Below, in pieces: positions 62,301 through 64,000 of a stretch of DNA of 64,000 nt. Within the stretch, counting starts at the first letter, position 1. Every line of letters starts with the position of its first letter. The stretch comes from Cryobacterium aureum (lineage in GTDB: Bacteria > Actinomycetota > Actinomycetes > Actinomycetales > Microbacteriaceae). The notes below the pieces were generated by a model, which searched no databases, had not been told where the DNA came from, and worked only from the letters and a program-made list of their open reading frames with translations. The position numbers and the translations under genes were made by a program. The stretch is taken from assembly GCF_002954245.1 (NCBI RefSeq), contig NZ_PPTG01000025.1:212909-276908 (forward strand), written 5' to 3'.

Positions 62301-62360
62301 ACCGAACCCGCAGTCCAACCAGCTGCCGCCGACCGACCGGAGAACGACAATGCCCGATAA
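59304..62360 (+). CDS. Giant GT2 glycosyltransferase with multi-spanning membrane domain
   Basis: A 1018-residue protein. Residues 1-230 are a GT-A fold (TAILVARNGAKHLERTLKAL, DIVITVDCGSTD, LAQDSAPDP, and GGFDPALPTVDDSLDFCVRV for acceptor binding). The middle has about 12 membrane helices from residue 250 to 740, then an external domain, one more helix (about 895-915) and a basic-to-acidic cytoplasmic tail. The family is typical of actinobacteria next to WhiB2. Its substrate is not established. It overlaps the next gene by 11 nt, so the two products are likely partners at the membrane. Confidence 0.86.
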   Translation: MQPRVTAILVARNGAKHLERTLKALSLQTRKPDIVITVDCGSTDASAKMLAEFGPTQFIAADDDLNFGQAIAAAVRVSPPPTHDRELLWLLAQDSAPDPTALEVLVDALEIAPSVAVAGPKVMEWIAGEYIHNFGESMTPTGATVTLVESELDQGQHDGLSDVLAVSAGGLLVRHTVWEQLGGFDPALPTVDDSLDFCVRVRLAGYRVSVVPAARVASAGDGVAGPNQSSRGRLRRRRVRAERSAQLHRRLVYAPAGALVFHWLSLLPLAFLRSLGQLLRKEPGAIVGEFAAAFGAAFNGMRVGNARRSFARTRTLGWDAISTLRVPSAEVRRRHSLKREASLFGLHGERPEIRFFSGGGAWTMLAAAVVGIIMMVPLLGADTLTGGGLLQLSPTLPELWASVGYGWRDLGLGFVGAADPFAAVVAVLGSIAFWSPSFALVLVYALAFPLAAVGAWMAATRLTDRGSLRALAAALWVLAPTFLIALADGRPAAILVHLLLPWLFFAWFAAARTWSASASAALLFAAVVACAPSLSPALLVVWALSVALAGRRVMRFIGIPLPALALALPLLVNQGLRGDWLNLVADPGLPVPSGQAPTLQLLLGLPSSDGWAGALDRFGVVGLDPQLFVPILLAPLAVLALLALLLPGARLAGGAWLVALLGFGTALAANQLVLAAIGSEPVRVWTGNGLSLYWLGLVGALVIGLRSLRRFASTPGVVAALALAVVVLPLVASLHLDTAAVREGTGQTQPAFVAAEAQIDNRVGTLKLTPQADGGLLATIERGVGATLNQQSTLDSTDATLSDRAKALAELAGNLASHSGLDTNADLADFGIRFIVLQPGGAGVDAADTALRTETALDGNSSLAPVGDTEFGRLWQFGETDAAASTPIPARAGGVFGLVTLLIALAVVGSAVLLSLPIGAGREAVRQANRDAIRRAARANAKQKPKRVRRVKGAVASDRDEELDVPLGTDLEADLAMDRETGVGTGLESDDGFSEDDAGTEPAVQPAAADRPENDNAR

Positions 62361-63807
62361 AAGCCAACTCGCCCGTATCGGCGGCCGGGCCGGACGCGGT
62401 GTGCTCGGCCTCGTCGGCATCGGCGTGGTCGTTGCGACTCTCGGCGCGGCCACCCTCCTGACCCCGCCGACCGTTGAACGAAGCCCGCAGTCCAGCGAGA
62501 TCGCGCCGCTGCCCAGTGAGCAGCAGCGGGTCTGCCCCGGCCCGCTGCTGACCCTCGCCGAGGACTCAACCCAGGCGCAGTCCGCGTCGAGTGTGGGGGC
62601 GGCATCCGCTGTGTATGGAGCGTTTGAGGCTTCGTCGCTGGAGCAGATTCGCCCGCAGGTGACCGAGATCACCGCCGTCGACGATTCGAACAGTCGGCAG
62701 CCGCCGTTGCTGCTGACCGTTCCCGTGCAGGATGGCATCACCGTGCCGCCGCTCATGGCCGGCAGCCAGTCGCAGGTTGCCGCCACCGACACGATCGGCG
62801 GGCTCGCCGTCGCTGCCTGTGCCGAGGCGGCCAGCGACAGCTGGATCGTGGGCGGGTCGACCGACATCGGGCGCACCAGCCTGCTGCTGCTGAGCAACCC
62901 GACCCCCGTACTCGCGACCGTCGACGTGACGGTTTCCGGCGAGAGCGGACTCGTCGACGCACCCGGCGCCACCGGCATTCTGGTGCAGCCGGGCGAGCAG
63001 CGGGTCATCTCGCTGGCCGGCCTCGCGCCGAACGTGAAATCGCCTGTTCTGCACGTCTCCTCGCGCGGCGGGCAGGTTGCTGCGTCACTGGAGCAGAGCA
63101 GCATTCGCGGGATCGAGCCGGGTGGAGTCGAGATCATCGGCACCACGGCGACCCCGGCCACCAACCAGATCATTGCCGGAGTGCGCGTCATGGCCGCCGT
63201 CAGTGATGAGACCGTGACGACGGGTGAGGGCTTCAACGCCGACACCCCGTCGATTCGGGTGTTCGTGCCGGGAACTGTCGCGGCGACGGTGCAGATCGGC
63301 GTGACGAGCGCCGACGGGTCTGGTGCCGGCACGTCGACCCAGGTGGACGTCGAGCCCGGCATCGCCACCGAGATTCCGCTCGCACCGCTGGCCGTTGGCA
63401 GCTTCTCGGTGCAACTGCGCTCTGATGAGCCGATCGTCGCGGCCGCCCGCACCGCCACCGACAGCACCGGCGGCAAGGACTTCGGCTGGTTCTCGGCCTC
63501 GTCACCGCTCGAGGGTTCCTTCGTGGTGGCCGTCGCCGAGGGCCCTTCGCCAACGCTGCACCTCGTCAACAGTGGGGCAGCGGATGCCGCACTCACCCTC
63601 ACCCCCTCCGCAGGCACTCCGGCAGACCTCACGGTGGACGCCGGGGGCAGCGCCACGGTGCCGCTTCTGAACGGAGAGCGCTACGTGGTGAGCGGTGGGT
63701 CTGAACTCTGGGCGCTCGTAAATTACTCCGGCGACGGGATGCTGTCGTCGTTCGCGCTGAATCCGCCCGGACCGCTGGCGTCGTCGATCCGCGTGTACAC
63801 GCACTAG
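62350..63807 (+). CDS. DUF5719 family secreted or membrane-anchored protein
   Basis: A 485-residue protein with one N-terminal membrane anchor or signal (GVLGLVGIGVVVATLGAATL), then a beta-rich external domain with repeated Ig-like segments (PTPVLATVDVTVSGES, VQPGEQRVISLAGLAP, VDVEPGIATEIPLAPLAVGS). Two Cys (about 60 and 157) may form a disulfide. DUF5719 proteins are found next to the giant GT2 and whiB genes in many actinobacteria and have no known activity. ATG 62350 lies within the end of the GT2 gene; the frame is open upstream, but the membrane segment starts shortly after this ATG. Confidence 0.85.
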   Translation: MPDKSQLARIGGRAGRGVLGLVGIGVVVATLGAATLLTPPTVERSPQSSEIAPLPSEQQRVCPGPLLTLAEDSTQAQSASSVGAASAVYGAFEASSLEQIRPQVTEITAVDDSNSRQPPLLLTVPVQDGITVPPLMAGSQSQVAATDTIGGLAVAACAEAASDSWIVGGSTDIGRTSLLLLSNPTPVLATVDVTVSGESGLVDAPGATGILVQPGEQRVISLAGLAPNVKSPVLHVSSRGGQVAASLEQSSIRGIEPGGVEIIGTTATPATNQIIAGVRVMAAVSDETVTTGEGFNADTPSIRVFVPGTVAATVQIGVTSADGSGAGTSTQVDVEPGIATEIPLAPLAVGSFSVQLRSDEPIVAAARTATDSTGGKDFGWFSASSPLEGSFVVAVAEGPSPTLHLVNSGAADAALTLTPSAGTPADLTVDAGGSATVPLLNGERYVVSGGSELWALVNYSGDGMLSSFALNPPGPLASSIRVYTH

Positions 63808-63893
63808 TCCTCTTACAACCGGGCGCAGGCCCTGAAACCAGATTTGGACCTCGGGCCGACTTCGGAGGTCGTGTCGGGCCCCACCTCAGGGTT

Positions 63894-63961
63894 GGGGCCC
63901 GGGCCCCGTCCCTGGGCCCAGTTTATAAACTGGGCCCGCGGTCGGGGCCCGGGCCCCGACC
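63894..63961. repeat. 68-bp triple-palindrome element, copy 2
   Basis: Here both 14-bp flanks GGGGCCCGGGCCCC and the central 24-bp palindrome with half GGGCCCAGTTTA are perfect. It differs from copy 1 (10064-10131) at three positions and follows the DUF5719 stop by 86 nt. The remaining DNA to the window end (63808-63893 and 63962-64000) shows no complete gene. Confidence 0.85.
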
Positions 63962-64000
63962 GGGTATGCGGCCTGCGCGGGCGGGGCGGGGCATCGGCTC

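Noticed and set aside
1..64000. tRNA or rRNA genes
   Set aside because: Intergenic gaps were read for cloverleaf-like sequence with TTCGA-type arms; none was convincing.

Overview
The window reads as chromosomal DNA of a high-GC Gram-positive actinobacterium, most likely of the family Microbacteriaceae. The evidence is a WhiB regulator, a LytR-CpsA-Psr (LCP) wall-polymer ligase, an acyl-CoA carboxylase with separate alpha, beta and epsilon subunits, a DUF5719 protein, frequent GTG starts, several apparently leaderless promoters, and very high GC outside the centre. The family-level placement is inference. Gene density is high and most neighbours overlap by 1-8 bases.

Left flank (1-17.3 kb): conserved housekeeping genes. 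These are a partial gene (probably a phosphohexomutase), purine nucleoside phosphorylase, an LpdA-type flavoprotein, the acyl-CoA carboxylase alpha subunit, Maf, an RNA m5U methyltransferase, a two-component operon with an extra membrane partner, carboxylase epsilon and beta subunits, biotin ligase BirA, a PH-domain membrane protein, GtrA, PurK, PurE and an LCP protein. Right flank (52-64 kb): acyl-CoA dehydrogenase, mannose-6-phosphate isomerase, a FUSC membrane protein, a GlxA/AraC regulator, GalE, WhiB, a giant GT2 membrane protein and DUF5719. From memory, the two flanks contain the same families as one contiguous region of Mycobacterium tuberculosis (about Rv3255c-Rv3308), so the centre looks like an accessory insertion in an old conserved neighbourhood.

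Centre (17.5-50.1 kb): a toxin-antitoxin island (VapBC then HipBA), then about 30 kb of cell-surface glycan genes with visibly lower GC in places. It holds a complete dTDP-L-rhamnose pathway (RmlA-D), at least eight glycosyltransferases, three polyprenyl-sugar components (GtrA-like, GtrB-like and GT-C-like), an acyltransferase, an ABC polysaccharide exporter, two tandem O-antigen-ligase-like proteins and a large exported repeat protein. The simplest reading is that rhamnose-containing chains are built on a lipid carrier, exported by the ABC transporter, decorated outside by the Gtr-type module and O-acylation, and joined to the wall by LCP or ligase enzymes. The region ends in decay: a lipoprotein gene split by an in-frame stop, a probable insertion-sequence remnant and degenerate repeats.

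The most unusual non-coding content is a set of long palindromic intergenic elements: a near-identical 68-bp triple palindrome at 10.06 and 63.89 kb, a 61-bp palindrome on both sides of one small gene at 50.1 and 50.65 kb, a 67-bp palindrome at 52.3 kb, and a 19-bp-period degenerate repeat at 47.1 and 56.3 kb. Two regulatory sites are unusually clean: three operators spaced exactly 26 bp apart before hipB, and a perfect 18-bp palindrome over the whiB -10 box. No tRNA, rRNA, CRISPR array, integrase or replication origin was recognised.
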